Assembly (NCBI GenBank): GCA_003576695.1
Contig: QOZQ01000008.1
Span: 186,001 to 250,000, forward strand
DNA length: 64,000 nucleotides
From: Taklimakanibacter lacteus
GTDB taxonomy: Bacteria; Pseudomonadota; Alphaproteobacteria; Rhizobiales; Aestuariivirgaceae
Reading direction: 5' to 3'
Position numbers and translations under genes: made by a program. The first letter of the stretch is position 1; every line of letters begins with the position of its first letter. Shown here piece by piece: positions 26,638 to 38,095 of the stretch. A model generated the notes under the pieces. It searched no databases, was not told where the DNA came from, and saw nothing but the letters and a program-made list of their open reading frames with translations.

Positions 26638-26961
26638 TTACTTCTCGGCCTGCAGCTGCTGGATGGCCTTGCCGAGCAGTTCTTCCATGGTGCGGCGGAT
26701 CTGGTGGTCCGACTGGTTCACGCTCTTGGCGTCGAAATCCTTGCGCACCTTGCGGAAAACATCCTCATCGCCCGCCTCTTCGAAGTCGGCGGCGACGACG
26801 GATTTGACGTAAGCCTCGGCTTCGGCGCCGGAAAGGCCCAGTTTTTCGGCAGCCCACTGGCCCAGGAGCTTGTTGCGCCGCGCATTGGCCCGGAACCGCA
26901 TTTCCTCGTCAAGGGCGAATTTCCGCTCAAAACCTTCCTCGCGCTTGTCGAAAGTCGTCAT
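26638..26961 (-). CDS. F1-ATPase inhibitor zeta subunit (DUF1476)
   Basis: 107-residue all-helical protein. It starts MTTFDKREEGFERKFALDEE, and has RANARRNKLLGQWAAEKLGL and VVAADFEEAGDEDVFRKV, the pattern of the alphaproteobacterial zeta subunit that blocks ATP hydrolysis by the F1F0 ATP synthase. It is a clear alphaproteobacterial marker. The ATG at 26961 starts the conserved region; ten upstream residues are not needed. Regulation of energy metabolism and the two downstream metabolic genes have no obvious link. Confidence 0.9.
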   Translation of the reverse strand: MTTFDKREEGFERKFALDEEMRFRANARRNKLLGQWAAEKLGLSGAEAEAYVKSVVAADFEEAGDEDVFRKVRKDFDAKSVNQSDHQIRRTMEELLGKAIQQLQAEK

Positions 26962-27229
26962 TCCGGTCTCCCCTGTAGTTAATGCAGCCACGCAGCCTGC
27001 GCATGACCCCTGTGGCCGATGAGATAGCGACTGCCCGGCCCCAAATCAACCGCGCTTGATTATCTGAGGCTCCCGGGCTAGGTCCATTGTGCAGCGCAAC
27101 CATAGGCCCTATATTTTGCCCATGGCGGCAAATGCGAGTCGCATAACTTCTCGATATTGGTGGCGTAAGTCTCCCTTGCGGACGTAATTTGCGAGGGTAA
27201 CAAGGGTTTTCTGGATGAGGATTGTGAAT

Positions 27230-28003
27230 ATGAACACCAGGCGCACCCGCATATATGAGGGCAAGGCCAAGATCCTGTATGAAGGGCCCGAGCCCGGAAC
27301 CCTGATCGTTCACTACAAGGACGATGCAACCGCCTTCAATGCCCAGAAGAAGGCCGTCATCGACGGCAAGGGTGTGCTCAACAACCGCATCTCGGAAATG
27401 ATCTTCACGCGGCTCAACGAGCTGGGCCTGCCGACCCATTTCTTGAAGCGCCTCAATATGCGCGAGCAGCTCGTGCGCGAGGTCGAGATCATCCCGCTCG
27501 AGGTCGTGGTGCGCAATGTCGCCGCGGGCTCGCTGTCGAAGCGCCTCGGCATCGAGGAAGGCACCGCCCTGCCCCGCTCGATCATCGAATTCTACTACAA
27601 GAAGGACGAGCTCAACGACCCGATGGTCTCGGAGGAGCATATCACCGCGTTCAACTGGGCGACGCCCCAGGAGATCGACGACATGATGCATCTCGCCATC
27701 CGCATCAATGATTTCATGTCGGGCCTTTTCCTCGGCATCGGCATCAAGCTCGTCGACTTCAAGATCGAGTTCGGCCGGCTCTATGAGAACGATATGATGC
27801 GCATCGTGCTGGCCGATGAGATCAGCCCCGATTCCTGCCGCCTGTGGGACATCAAGACCCAGGACAAGCTCGACAAGGACCGCTTCCGCCGCGACATGGG
27901 CGGCCTCGTCGAAGCCTATCAGGAAGTGGCCAAGCGCCTCGGCATCATGCCGGAGCTCGCCGAGCCCGAACGGTCCCGCCCGCAATTGGTTAAGAGTGAC
28001 TGA
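27230..28003 (+). CDS. purC: Phosphoribosylaminoimidazole-succinocarboxamide (SAICAR) synthase
   Basis: 257-residue enzyme that joins CAIR and aspartate with ATP. Signatures: [18 protein letters not shown] at the start, [42 protein letters not shown] and [14 protein letters not shown]. The ATG at 27230 matches family length and has GAGG upstream; one at 27215 is possible. It heads a purine cluster purC-purS-purQ-GST-Pr6Pr-purL. The 268 nt before it hold its promoter, which I could not place exactly. Confidence 0.96.
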   Translation: MNTRRTRIYEGKAKILYEGPEPGTLIVHYKDDATAFNAQKKAVIDGKGVLNNRISEMIFTRLNELGLPTHFLKRLNMREQLVREVEIIPLEVVVRNVAAGSLSKRLGIEEGTALPRSIIEFYYKKDELNDPMVSEEHITAFNWATPQEIDDMMHLAIRINDFMSGLFLGIGIKLVDFKIEFGRLYENDMMRIVLADEISPDSCRLWDIKTQDKLDKDRFRRDMGGLVEAYQEVAKRLGIMPELAEPERSRPQLVKSD

Positions 28004-28010
28004 TCTCATC

Positions 28011-28250
28011 ATGAAAGCTAAAATCAAAGTCACGCTGAAGAACGGGGTCCTCGATCCGCAGGGCAAGGCGATCGAGGGCGCGCTCGGCTCGCTCGGCTTC
28101 TCCGGCATCGATCACGTGCGCCAGGGCAAGTATTTCGAGATCGACCTCAAGAGCACGGACAAGGCGAAGGCCAAGGCCCAGCTCGACGACATCTGCAAGA
28201 AGCTTCTCGCCAACACCGTCATCGAGAATTACGAGATCGAGCTCGCTTAG
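28011..28250 (+). CDS. purS: Phosphoribosylformylglycinamidine synthase subunit PurS
   Basis: 79-residue small subunit of the three-part FGAM synthase. [23 protein letters not shown]-like [20 protein letters not shown] and the late [11 protein letters not shown] are typical. It bridges PurL and PurQ. It begins 7 nt after purC and ends 5 nt before purQ. Confidence 0.96.
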   Translation: MKAKIKVTLKNGVLDPQGKAIEGALGSLGFSGIDHVRQGKYFEIDLKSTDKAKAKAQLDDICKKLLANTVIENYEIELA

Positions 28251-28255
28251 ACAGC

Positions 28256-28918
28256 ATGAAATCCGCCGTCATCCTTTTCCCGGGCATCAATCGCGAGCGC
28301 GATATGGCGCGGGCCCTCGAAGCCGTCACCGGCCACAAGCCGGCCATCGTCTGGCATACCGAGACGACCTTGCCCAAGGTCGACCTCGTCGCCGTGCCGG
28401 GCGGCTTCTCTTATGGCGACTATCTGCGCTGCGGCGCCATCGCGGCACGCTCGCCGATCATGGCCGATATCCGCGCCAAGGCGGCCCGGGGCCTGAAAGT
28501 GCTGGGCGTGTGCAACGGCTTCCAGATCATCACCGAGGCCGGCCTCCTGCCGGGAGCGCTTTTGCGCAATTCGGGCCTCAAATTCGTCTGCCGCGAAGTG
28601 AAGCTCAAAGTGGAGAACACCCGCACCTTCTTCACCAATCGGATGAAGCAGGGCGATGTCGTGCGCTGCCCGGTCGCCCATGGCGAAGGCAACTATATTT
28701 GCGACGCCGAGACCTTGAAAGCGCTCGAGGACAATGGCCGCGTCGTCTTCCGCTATGCCGAGGGCACCAATCCCAATGGCGCGATGAGCGACATCGCCGG
28801 CATCGTGAACGAGGCCGGCAATGTCATCGGCATGATGCCGCATCCTGAGAATATGATCGAGCCATTGCACGGCAATACCGACTGCCGGCCGCTGTTCGAA
28901 AGCCTGCTGGCGGCGTGA
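28256..28918 (+). CDS. purQ: Phosphoribosylformylglycinamidine synthase glutaminase subunit PurQ
   Basis: 220-residue class I glutamine amidotransferase that supplies ammonia to Pur[34 protein letters not shown], the nucleophile Cys86 in GVCNGFQI and the MMPHPENM His are visible. Its TGA overlaps the GTG start of the glutathione S-transferase gene (28915). Confidence 0.96.
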   Translation: MKSAVILFPGINRERDMARALEAVTGHKPAIVWHTETTLPKVDLVAVPGGFSYGDYLRCGAIAARSPIMADIRAKAARGLKVLGVCNGFQIITEAGLLPGALLRNSGLKFVCREVKLKVENTRTFFTNRMKQGDVVRCPVAHGEGNYICDAETLKALEDNGRVVFRYAEGTNPNGAMSDIAGIVNEAGNVIGMMPHPENMIEPLHGNTDCRPLFESLLAA

Positions 28919-29553
28919 GCGCCGCGGTCACGCTCTACGGCGCCTCCTACAGCGTCTATGTGCGCGCCGTCAGGATGGCGCTCGCCGCCAAGCGCGTCGC
29001 TTACGATCTCCAGCCCGTCGATATCTTCTCCGCTGCGGAGGATCACGAGGCCTATCGCAAGCTCCATCCTTTCGGCCGCATACCCGCTTTCCGCCACGAC
29101 GATTTCGTTCTCTATGAGACGGCAGCCATCAACCGCTATGTCGATGAAGCCTTCTCCGGGCCGGCCTTGCAGCCGGCAAAGGTGGCGGACCGGGCGCGCA
29201 TGGTGCAGGTCATGGCGATGACCGATTCCTACGGCTATCGCCCGCTGGTCTGGGACATCTATGTTGAGCGCGTTTCGCAGGCTCGCGACGGCAAGCCGGT
29301 CGATGAAAAGCTGATCGCCGCCGCTTTGCCCAAGGCGCGCACCTATCTTTCAGCGCTCGACGCCCTGAAGGGTGACATGACATATCTCGTCTCAGCCAAA
29401 GCGAGCCTCGCCGATTTCCATGTCGCCCCGGTTTTCGGCTATTTTCTTCAGGCCCCGGAGGGGCGCCAGATGCTTTCGGAATTCCCCCGTCTTGCCCGCT
29501 GGTGGGAGAGCATATCCGCAATGCCTGAATGGAGCCTCGCGGTCGCCGAATGA
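28915..29553 (+). CDS. Glutathione S-transferase family protein inside the pur cluster
   Basis: 212-residue soluble protein. Residues 1-80 are the thioredoxin-like GST domain ([42 protein letters not shown] with the cis-Pro and the Glu-Thr glutathione site). About 90-205 is the helical C-terminal domain. The start is GTG at 28915, overlapping purQ by 4 nt, so it is translated with the purine genes. There is no known purine role; conjugation or peroxidase function is likely but unproven. Confidence 0.9.
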   Translation: MSAAVTLYGASYSVYVRAVRMALAAKRVAYDLQPVDIFSAAEDHEAYRKLHPFGRIPAFRHDDFVLYETAAINRYVDEAFSGPALQPAKVADRARMVQVMAMTDSYGYRPLVWDIYVERVSQARDGKPVDEKLIAAALPKARTYLSALDALKGDMTYLVSAKASLADFHVAPVFGYFLQAPEGRQMLSEFPRLARWWESISAMPEWSLAVAE

Positions 29554-30224
29554 ATATGCAGGGCACGACGTCGTTTCAGACATGGAGAAGAGGCCTGGCC
29601 GGCGCCGGTTTCGTCATCGGCACCGCGACGCTCGTCAGCCAGTTCCCGCTCACTTTCTCGCTGTCGATGGCGGCCGGACGTACGTCTCTCGGCTCCATCG
29701 TCTTCTTCTTCAGTTTCTTCACCATCCTCAGCAACATCCTGGCGGTGCTCTGCTTTCTGGCCGCTCTCCTGCCCGGGCAAGGCCGCCTTGCCTTCTTCCG
29801 CAAGCCTGGCGTCCGGAGCGCGGTGGCACTCTATATGCTGGTCGTCGCCATCATCTATATCGCCATCCTCGAGGGCCTGTGGGCGCCGGAGGGCCTCATG
29901 CGCCTGCTCGACACGCTGCTGCACTATGTGATGCCGGCCCTCTACCTTATCTTCTGGTTGGTCTTCGTGCCGAAGGGCACGCTTGCCTATGCCGGCATCC
30001 CGAAGACGCTGGCCTTCCCCTTCCTCTATGCCGTCTATGTCATGATCCGCGGCGGCCTGACCGGAGAATATCCCTATCCGATCATGGATGCGGGCAAGCT
30101 CGGCTATCCCTCGGCCCTGCTCAACATCGCTTTCATATTCATCCTGTTCGTCGTCCTGGGCCTGGCCTTTGTCGCCTATGACCGCTGGGCCGGAAAACGC
30201 AGCCGCGAAGCCCCTTCGGGGTAA
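29550..30224 (+). CDS. Pr6Pr-family membrane protein
   Basis: 224-residue protein with six predicted membrane helices (around 15-35, 45-67, 82-102, 115-133, 145-165 and 185-207). It has [36 protein letters not shown] and [17 protein letters not shown], which match the Pr6Pr (FAR-17a/AIG1-like) family as I remember it. The eukaryotic relatives include fatty-acid-ester hydrolases. Start ATG at 29550 overlaps the GST stop as ATGA. It separates purQ from purL. Confidence 0.82.
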   Translation: MNMQGTTSFQTWRRGLAGAGFVIGTATLVSQFPLTFSLSMAAGRTSLGSIVFFFSFFTILSNILAVLCFLAALLPGQGRLAFFRKPGVRSAVALYMLVVAIIYIAILEGLWAPEGLMRLLDTLLHYVMPALYLIFWLVFVPKGTLAYAGIPKTLAFPFLYAVYVMIRGGLTGEYPYPIMDAGKLGYPSALLNIAFIFILFVVLGLAFVAYDRWAGKRSREAPSG

Positions 30225-30301
30225 GCTTTTTGCCGAGTTGTTATCAGGGCCCAACCCCGCTAAGCAGACCCCTTTCCGCAAGAGCCGTTCCAGCGAAAAC
30301 C

Positions 30302-32506
<2,205 letters not shown>

Positions 32507-32520
32507 AGGAGAGATTGAGC

Positions 32521-32757
32521 ATGGCGATGAACGCCTCCGAGATCGAGCGCCTGATCCGCGAAGCCCTTCCGGATGCGCGTGTCGAGATCCGCGATCTCGC
32601 GGGCGACGGCGATCACTATGCCGCCAATGTGGTATCCTCTTCCTTCAAGGGCAAATCGCGCGTCCAGCAGCACCAGATGATTTATGCCGCGCTCAAGGGT
32701 AGAATGGGCGGTGAGTTGCATGCTTTGGCGCTGCAGACCAGCGCCCCGGAGGACTGA
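32521..32757 (+). CDS. BolA-family protein
   Basis: 78-residue BolA/IbaG-like protein: IERLIREALPDARVEIRDLAGDGDHY, the KSRVQQHQMIYAAL helix and a conserved C-terminal His (ELHALAL). These proteins bind [2Fe-2S] clusters together with monothiol glutaredoxins. It starts 14 nt after purL with AAGGAGA upstream, and the partner glutaredoxin gene follows, so the pair is one functional unit. Confidence 0.93.
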   Translation: MAMNASEIERLIREALPDARVEIRDLAGDGDHYAANVVSSSFKGKSRVQQHQMIYAALKGRMGGELHALALQTSAPED

Positions 32758-32762
32758 TTGGA

Positions 32763-32993
32763 ATGCTCCATCCGATCGCGATTGCAGGCGCTGTGGCAGT
32801 TATCGTGGTGGGTGTGGCGCTTCTGGCGCTTCGGACGGTGGGGAAACGAAAAGGATATGGACCGCAAATGGCGGTCGAGCAGCCGCCTTCAGCCTTGTGG
32901 CTGACCGAGAAAGCGGCCGAAAGCCGGCATGAGGAACACAGAGACTATCTCAGAGAGCGAGTGAAAAATGACCGACATCAAGACCTGGATTGA
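32763..32993 (+). CDS. Small single-span membrane protein, hypothetical
   Basis: 76-codon frame between bolA and grxD. Residues 4-24 are a clear membrane helix ([19 protein letters not shown]); the rest is charged and would be cytoplasmic. GGAGG and GATTGGA precede the ATG. It overlaps the grxD start by 26 nt. Codon third positions are less GC-rich than in neighbours, so it may be a chance frame, but without it the gap between bolA and grxD would be unusually long for this cluster. Confidence 0.45.
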   Translation: MLHPIAIAGAVAVIVVGVALLALRTVGKRKGYGPQMAVEQPPSALWLTEKAAESRHEEHRDYLRERVKNDRHQDLD

Positions 32994-33288
32994 CAATGAA
33001 GTGAAGTCGAATGACGTCGTGCTGTTCATGAAGGGCACGCCGGACGCGCCGATGTGCGGCTTCTCCGGCCGCGTCGTGCAGATCCTCGATCATCTCGGCG
33101 CCGACTATAAGGGCATAAATGTCCTTGAATCGGGCGAAGTGCGCCAGGGCATCAAGGACTATTCCAACTGGCCGACCATCCCACAGCTCTATGTGAAGGG
33201 CGAATTCATCGGCGGCTGCGATATCGTCACCGAGATGTTCCAGTCTGGCGAGCTCAAGACGCTCATCGCCGAGAAGACGGCCGCCTGA
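32968..33288 (+). CDS. grxD: Monothiol glutaredoxin GrxD
   Basis: 106-residue CGFS-type glutaredoxin that carries [2Fe-2S] clusters with BolA. It has [20 protein letters not shown], the cis-Pro in [20 protein letters not shown] and the standard length. GAGAGCGAGTG lies upstream of the ATG. Converges on the SDR gene with 2 nt between stops. Confidence 0.96.
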   Translation: MTDIKTWIDNEVKSNDVVLFMKGTPDAPMCGFSGRVVQILDHLGADYKGINVLESGEVRQGIKDYSNWPTIPQLYVKGEFIGGCDIVTEMFQSGELKTLIAEKTAA

Positions 33289-33290
33289 CC

Positions 33291-34046
33291 TCACCGCGGC
33301 CCCATCCGCAGTGCGCCATCGAGCCTTATGGTCTCGCCATTGAGCATCGAATTTTCGATGATATGAATGGCGAGGCTTGCATATTCCTTGGGGTCGCCGA
33401 GGCGTGAGGGAAACGGCACCTGGGCACCGAGGCTCTTGCGGTACTCTTCCGCTACGGTCATCAGCATCGGCGTCATGAAGATGCCGGGCGCGATGCTGTT
33501 GACGCGGATAGCGAGGGAGCTGAGATCGCGCGCCGCCGGCAAAGTCATGCCCACGACGCCGCCCTTGGATGAGGCATAGGCAACCTGGCCGATCTGGCCC
33601 TCATAGGCGGCGATGCTCGCCGTGTTGATGATGACGCCGCGCTCCTCACCCAGAAGATCGAGCTTCGCCATGCGGGCGGCGGCAAGCCTCAGCATATTGA
33701 AGGTGCCGATCAGATTGACGCTGATCACCTTGGCATAGTTGGCAAGCGCCAGCGGTCCCTCCTTGCCGACTGTCCGGCCGGATGGAGCGATGCCGGCACA
33801 GTTGACGAGAACACGCGCCGGCCCATGCGCTTTGGCCGCCTCATCGAGCGCCTCGGCTGCCGTCTCCTGCGTCACATCGCAGCCCAGTGCCAGGCCACCG
33901 ATCTCCGCGGCAACGGACTTCGCTCCATCGGGGCTGATATCGAGGACCGTGACCCTTGCCCCTTTCTTCGCGAGGGCCCGCGCCGTGGCCGCTCCAAGTC
34001 CCGACCCGCCCCCCGTGACCACCGCCGCAACCCCTGCAATCTCCAT
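33291..34046 (-). CDS. SDR dehydrogenase, 3-hydroxyacyl-CoA dehydrogenase type
   Basis: 251-residue short-chain dehydrogenase with the NAD motif TGGGSGLGAATARALA, NCAGIAP, catalytic Ser in IINTASIAAYEG and Tyr/Lys in YASSKGG. The overall pattern, including GVIINTASIAAYEGQIGQ and a late SRLGDPKEYASL, is like type 10 hydroxysteroid/3-hydroxy-2-methylbutyryl-CoA dehydrogenases used in branched-chain and fatty acid breakdown. No operon partner. Confidence 0.85.
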   Translation of the reverse strand: MEIAGVAAVVTGGGSGLGAATARALAKKGARVTVLDISPDGAKSVAAEIGGLALGCDVTQETAAEALDEAAKAHGPARVLVNCAGIAPSGRTVGKEGPLALANYAKVISVNLIGTFNMLRLAAARMAKLDLLGEERGVIINTASIAAYEGQIGQVAYASSKGGVVGMTLPAARDLSSLAIRVNSIAPGIFMTPMLMTVAEEYRKSLGAQVPFPSRLGDPKEYASLAIHIIENSMLNGETIRLDGALRMGPR

Positions 34047-34168
34047 GGCACTCCCCTGTGAAAACCCGGCACTCCCTCATACAGAACCGCCTGCGATCAG
34101 GCGACAGGCCCCATGCATCGTGCATGGCTGGCCCGGTTCGGCCGGCGATTGACGCCAAGTGACGGTTC

Positions 34169-34185
34169 GGGCAACTCAGTTGCCC
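34169..34185. promoter_or_regulatory. 17-bp perfect palindrome just before an EamA gene
   Basis: GGGCAACT-C-AGTTGCCC, 8-bp arms around one base, ending 6 nt before the ATG at 34192. It could be a repressor site, or a hairpin over the ribosome site that holds back translation. If the GTG at 34159 is the real start, the palindrome would be coding. Confidence 0.42.
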
Positions 34186-34191
34186 AACCGC

Positions 34192-35103
34192 ATGGCCCTC
34201 ACCTCCTCACCATCGACGTCGCAAGGCTCGACCCTTGCTTTCACAGCGCTTCTGGGCGCCGGCATCGCCGTGGGTTTCTCACCCATTCTCGCCCGCGTCT
34301 CCGATCTCGCCCCGCTGGCTTCAGGCTTCTACCGGTTGGCTTTCGCGGTTGTCGCCATCTGGCTGGCGATCAGACTCAGCGGCGGCGAACTTCAGCCTTT
34401 CGGTGCGATGACACGGGGAGATCGCATCCGGATGGTGCTGGCCGGCATCGCCTTTGCCGCCGACATCGCCTTCTGGCACCTGGCCATCGCCCACACCACC
34501 GTGCTCGAGGCGACGCTCCTCGCCAGCACCGTACCCATCATCGTCACGGTCGCATCAGTGTTCTTCTTCGGCGAGAAGATCAAGCCGCTCTTCGTCATTG
34601 GTCTTGCCGTCGCACTCGCCGGCGTCGTGACCCTGGCGCTGCAGCGGACCGGCGCCTTGGCAATGCCACCCGACCGGCTGCTCGGCGGTGTCTACGCGGT
34701 GATGGCCGCTTCCTTCTATGCCGCCTATCTGCTGCTCATCACCAAGGTGCGCCGCAACAGTTCGACCGGCACCATCATGCTCACCACCACGCTGGTCTCG
34801 GCGCTCGCCATCCTGCCTTTCGCCTGGGCACTCAGCCCGACCATGGAGTCGGGCTCGCTCAATGGCTGGCTGATCCTGATAGCGCTTGCCGTCGTCAGCC
34901 ATGCCGGCGGCCAGGGCATGATGACTTTCGCACTCGCCCATCTGCCCACATCCTTTTCCTCGATGATGGGGCTGATGCAGACGGCGGTCGCCGCCGTCGT
35001 CGCCTGGCTCATACTGTCTGAGCCCCTGACCCTCATGATGCTGGCAAGCGGGGCCGCGATCCTCGCCGGCATCTGGATCTGCCGCAGGGCGACGACGGTC
35101 TGA
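34192..35103 (+). CDS. EamA (DMT superfamily) transporter
   Basis: 303-residue membrane protein with ten predicted helices in two repeated EamA halves, likely an exporter of amino acids or other metabolites. Seen: GAGIAVGFSPILARVSDLAP, FWHLAIAHTTVLEATLLAST and the C-terminal SSMMGLMQTAVAAVVAWLIL. ATG 34192 is used; a GTG at 34159 would add 11 residues. The stop TGA is followed at once by the ATG of a second EamA gene, and the two may work together. Confidence 0.86.
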   Translation: MALTSSPSTSQGSTLAFTALLGAGIAVGFSPILARVSDLAPLASGFYRLAFAVVAIWLAIRLSGGELQPFGAMTRGDRIRMVLAGIAFAADIAFWHLAIAHTTVLEATLLASTVPIIVTVASVFFFGEKIKPLFVIGLAVALAGVVTLALQRTGALAMPPDRLLGGVYAVMAASFYAAYLLLITKVRRNSSTGTIMLTTTLVSALAILPFAWALSPTMESGSLNGWLILIALAVVSHAGGQGMMTFALAHLPTSFSSMMGLMQTAVAAVVAWLILSEPLTLMMLASGAAILAGIWICRRATTV

Positions 35104-35979
35104 ATGGCGCGGCTCAAACCCATCCTCGCTTTGGCCTTCACCATGCTGATATGGGGTGTCACGCCGGTTTTCCTGCGCTCGATCTCGGTCGGGCTGGGGC
35201 CGGCCGATGCGCTGGTGATCCGCTACGTTCTCATTTCGCTGGCCTGCATCATCCTGCTCTTGGTCACTGGCAAATGGCGCATCGCCCGGGCCGACTGGCC
35301 TCGCCTGCTCGTGATTTCGATCATCGGCATCTTTGGCTACAGCGCTGCCTCGGTCTATGCCTTCGCAACCGTGCCGGCTGGCGTCGGCGGCCTCATCTAT
35401 GCCACGCAGCCCCTGTTCATCCTGCTCCTCGCCGCCATCATGCTGGGCGAGAGACTGACCTATGCCAGCATCTTTGGCCTGATCCTGGCAATCGCCGGAA
35501 CCGTCCTCCTCGTCTGGGACGATCTCATGGCGACGGATACGACCCAATCATACCTTACCGGCACATTGCTGCTGCTCCTCGCCTGTTTCGCATGGTCGTT
35601 CTATTCGGTTCCCGGCAAGGTCATCATTCAGCGCTATGGTACGCTGTCGATCACGGCGCTCAGCCTGCTCGTCGGGACCATCCCGATGCTTGCCTTGGCA
35701 TCGTCCCGAACCATCGACACGCTCACCCGCATGACTCAGGGCCAGTGGCTCGAGCTCGTCTTCCTGGCTTTTGTCTCATCCTTCATCGCCATGTTCTGCT
35801 GGACCTACGCCACCGCCAGGCTGCCGGCTTCGACGATCGGCACGTCGCTCTATGTGATCCCGGTGATCGCCGTGCTGGCCGGTGCTTTCTTCCTGGGCGA
35901 GACGATTGCCTTGACGACGATGATGGGCGGCCTCCTGATTCTCGGCGGTGTCGCCGTCGCCCAATTCGGGCCGCGCTAG
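35104..35979 (+). CDS. EamA (DMT superfamily) transporter
   Basis: 291-residue, ten-helix EamA protein. First half: AFTMLIWGVTPVFLRSISVG and YAFATVPAGVGGLIYATQPL; second half: LLACFAWSFYSVPGKVIIQR, CWTYATARLPASTIGTSLYV and PVIAVLAGAFFLGETI. Only distantly like its upstream neighbour, so not a fresh duplicate. It starts at the base after the neighbour's stop. Substrate unknown. Confidence 0.88.
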   Translation: MARLKPILALAFTMLIWGVTPVFLRSISVGLGPADALVIRYVLISLACIILLLVTGKWRIARADWPRLLVISIIGIFGYSAASVYAFATVPAGVGGLIYATQPLFILLLAAIMLGERLTYASIFGLILAIAGTVLLVWDDLMATDTTQSYLTGTLLLLLACFAWSFYSVPGKVIIQRYGTLSITALSLLVGTIPMLALASSRTIDTLTRMTQGQWLELVFLAFVSSFIAMFCWTYATARLPASTIGTSLYVIPVIAVLAGAFFLGETIALTTMMGGLLILGGVAVAQFGPR

Positions 35980-36071
35980 ATTAGGCGCCAGAGGCAGGTC
36001 GGGCATGATGAGAACGCAGTTTGACCAGGCTCCGGTTGTGCCTATGCTGCGCCCCCACTTTTGAGGCGCCC

Positions 36072-37316
36072 ATGACCGATCAGCCGCTCGCCAGACCCAC
36101 GCCCTGGTACTATCTGCCCGCCGTGATCATCGTCTCGGGCTGCCTCGTCGCCATGGTCAATTTCGGCGTGCGCTCTAGCTTCGGCTTCTTCACCACGCCG
36201 ATTTCGGAGGCCCATGCCTGGCCGCGCGAGATCTACAGCTTCGCCATGGCGCTGCAGAACCTTCTGTGGGGCGTTGCGACACCGATCGCCGGGGCTCTCG
36301 CCGACCGATATGGCAGCGCCCGCGTCCTGATCGGCGGTGCGCTCTTCTACGCCGCCGGCACGGTGCTGATGGCCATGGCGACGACGCCCCTCATGCTCCA
36401 TTTCGGCGGTGGCATCCTGGTCGGTATAGGTATTGCCGCTTCGTCCTTCGGCATCGTCATGGCCGCTTTCGGCCGGCTCGTGCCGCCGGAGAAGCGGTCC
36501 TGGGCCTTCGGCATCGCCACCGCGGCGGGTTCCATGGGCCAGTTCATCTTCGCGCCCTTGGGTGGCGTGCTCATCCCGGCCTTCGGCTGGTTTGAGGCGC
36601 TGCTCATCCTTGCCGCCTGCTCGCTTCTGATCATCATCTTCGCTTTGCCCCTGATGGCGCATAACACCTCGAGGAGCGCCGTGCCACCGGGCGAAGCGGA
36701 AATGAGCATGCGCCAGGCCATCAAGGCGGCCTTCGGCAATCGCTCCTACAATCTCCTGACCGCCGGCTTTTTCGTCTGCGGCTTCCAGCTCGCCTTCATC
36801 ACCATCCATCTGCCGCCCTATTTGCGCGAGCACGGCATCAGCAACGAATTCGCCGGCATTGCGATGAGCGCCATCGGCCTGTTCAATGTGCTGGGGTCCT
36901 ATTATTCGGGCATCATCGGCGGCCGGGGCGCCAAGCGCATTCCGCTCAGCATCATCTATGTGCTGCGCTCCCTGGCCATCGTCGCCTTCATCCTTCTGCC
37001 CATCACCAATGTGACGACCATGGCCTTCACCATATCGATGGGTCTCCTGTGGCTCTCGACGGTGCCTCTGACCATGAGCCTCGTCACCGTGATGTTCGGC
37101 ACCCGCTATATGGCCACACTCTATGGCTTCGTGTTCCTGAGCCACCAGGTCGGATCCTTCTTCGGCGTCTGGCTCGGCGGCAGGCTCTACGATCAGTTCG
37201 GCTCCTATGATCCGGTCTGGTGGATGGGCGCCGCGCTCGGGATCTTCGCCGCATTGGTCCATCTGCCTATCCGCGAGCAGCGCTCCAACCACTTCGCGCA
37301 GCCTCAGCCGGCCTGA
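36072..37316 (+). CDS. Major facilitator superfamily transporter
   Basis: 414-residue protein with 12 predicted helices and the MFS loop 2-3 motif in GALADRYGSARVLIGG. FGVRSSFGFFTTPISEAHAW at the start and FASFGIV-like middle segments are close to the monocarboxylate/oxalate-formate type. The ATG at 36072 follows GAGGCGCCC. Its TGA overlaps the start of the small gene at 37316. Substrate not evident. Confidence 0.9.
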   Translation: MTDQPLARPTPWYYLPAVIIVSGCLVAMVNFGVRSSFGFFTTPISEAHAWPREIYSFAMALQNLLWGVATPIAGALADRYGSARVLIGGALFYAAGTVLMAMATTPLMLHFGGGILVGIGIAASSFGIVMAAFGRLVPPEKRSWAFGIATAAGSMGQFIFAPLGGVLIPAFGWFEALLILAACSLLIIIFALPLMAHNTSRSAVPPGEAEMSMRQAIKAAFGNRSYNLLTAGFFVCGFQLAFITIHLPPYLREHGISNEFAGIAMSAIGLFNVLGSYYSGIIGGRGAKRIPLSIIYVLRSLAIVAFILLPITNVTTMAFTISMGLLWLSTVPLTMSLVTVMFGTRYMATLYGFVFLSHQVGSFFGVWLGGRLYDQFGSYDPVWWMGAALGIFAALVHLPIREQRSNHFAQPQPA

Positions 37317-37696
37317 TGGGCAGCTGGCCGGGCCATAGATTTGCGCTGGCCTTTGGCGGCATCGTCCTCCTCGTCTGGCTCGTGGTGATGGCGGTGACCA
37401 TGCGCCAGGCGGCCTTGCCGCCGGAAGCGTCGGGGCCGCTGCTTGCGGTCTTCGATCCCGGCATGAGCGAGGATGAGATGTTCGCCCGTATTGTCGCCGC
37501 CAATGGCATGCCGGTGCGCGGCACCTGGCTTGGCTTCGTCTGGATCGTCCAGGGCGAGGAAGCAGGGCTTGCCGGCCGCCTCGAAGCCAATGGCGCCATT
37601 GGCACCTATTCGGAACTGCCCTTCAATGCCTCGCTCGCCGGCTGCTTCGCCTTCGCCGATGCCAAGATGGCGGAAGCCTTCTCGCTGCGTCCCTGA
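37316..37696 (+). CDS. Small membrane-anchored hypothetical protein
   Basis: 126-residue protein with one N-terminal membrane helix (about 9-28, FALAFGGIVLLVWLVVMAV) and a soluble C-terminal domain outside, with VFDPGMSEDEMFARIVAANG and GFVWIVQGEEAGLAGRLEAN. No family recognised. The start overlaps the MFS stop (TGATG), so it is coexpressed and may help that transporter. Confidence 0.72.
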   Translation: MGSWPGHRFALAFGGIVLLVWLVVMAVTMRQAALPPEASGPLLAVFDPGMSEDEMFARIVAANGMPVRGTWLGFVWIVQGEEAGLAGRLEANGAIGTYSELPFNASLAGCFAFADAKMAEAFSLRP

Positions 37697-37823
37697 ATTG
37701 GCAGCACTCTTTCGGGCGGGCTGCTAACAGATTGAAAAATAACCGTTAAATCAATCTTCACTGTCTTGACCGAGAATCCCGGCTGCAACAAGCTGTTATC
37801 GCCAGAGAATCTGGAGGACGGCG

Positions 37824-38093
37824 ATGATCGACAGAAGCTTCGAAGGTCAGTTGCGAGGGTGGTCCTTGACGACGGCGGAGATCATGTACCGCCTGCCCGA
37901 TCACCGCGATATTCTTCAGCTCTTCCTCTGGCAGGACTACGATCTGGCGCCGCAATTCCCGCGCCTCGTCAAGTTTCTCGATTTCTGGGCGCACAATCTC
38001 GACGGCCCGCTCTGCGAGGTGCGCGTCGCTCATTCATCGATCGTCGGCCCGGCCGAGCTGCGCTTTGTCGGCAGCGAGTGGCGACTGCACTGA
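37824..38093 (+). CDS. usg: Usg family protein
   Basis: 89-residue protein matching alphaproteobacterial Usg: GQLRGWSLTTAEIMYRLPDH, LQLFLWQDYDLAPQFPRL, FLDFWAHNLDGPL and VRVAHSSIVGPAELR. The name comes from its usual place upstream of trpF; that gene is not next to it here. GGAGGACGGCG before the ATG is a strong ribosome site. Function unknown. Converges with the amidohydrolase gene, 2 nt between stops. Confidence 0.9.
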   Translation: MIDRSFEGQLRGWSLTTAEIMYRLPDHRDILQLFLWQDYDLAPQFPRLVKFLDFWAHNLDGPLCEVRVAHSSIVGPAELRFVGSEWRLH

Positions 38094-38095
38094 TC

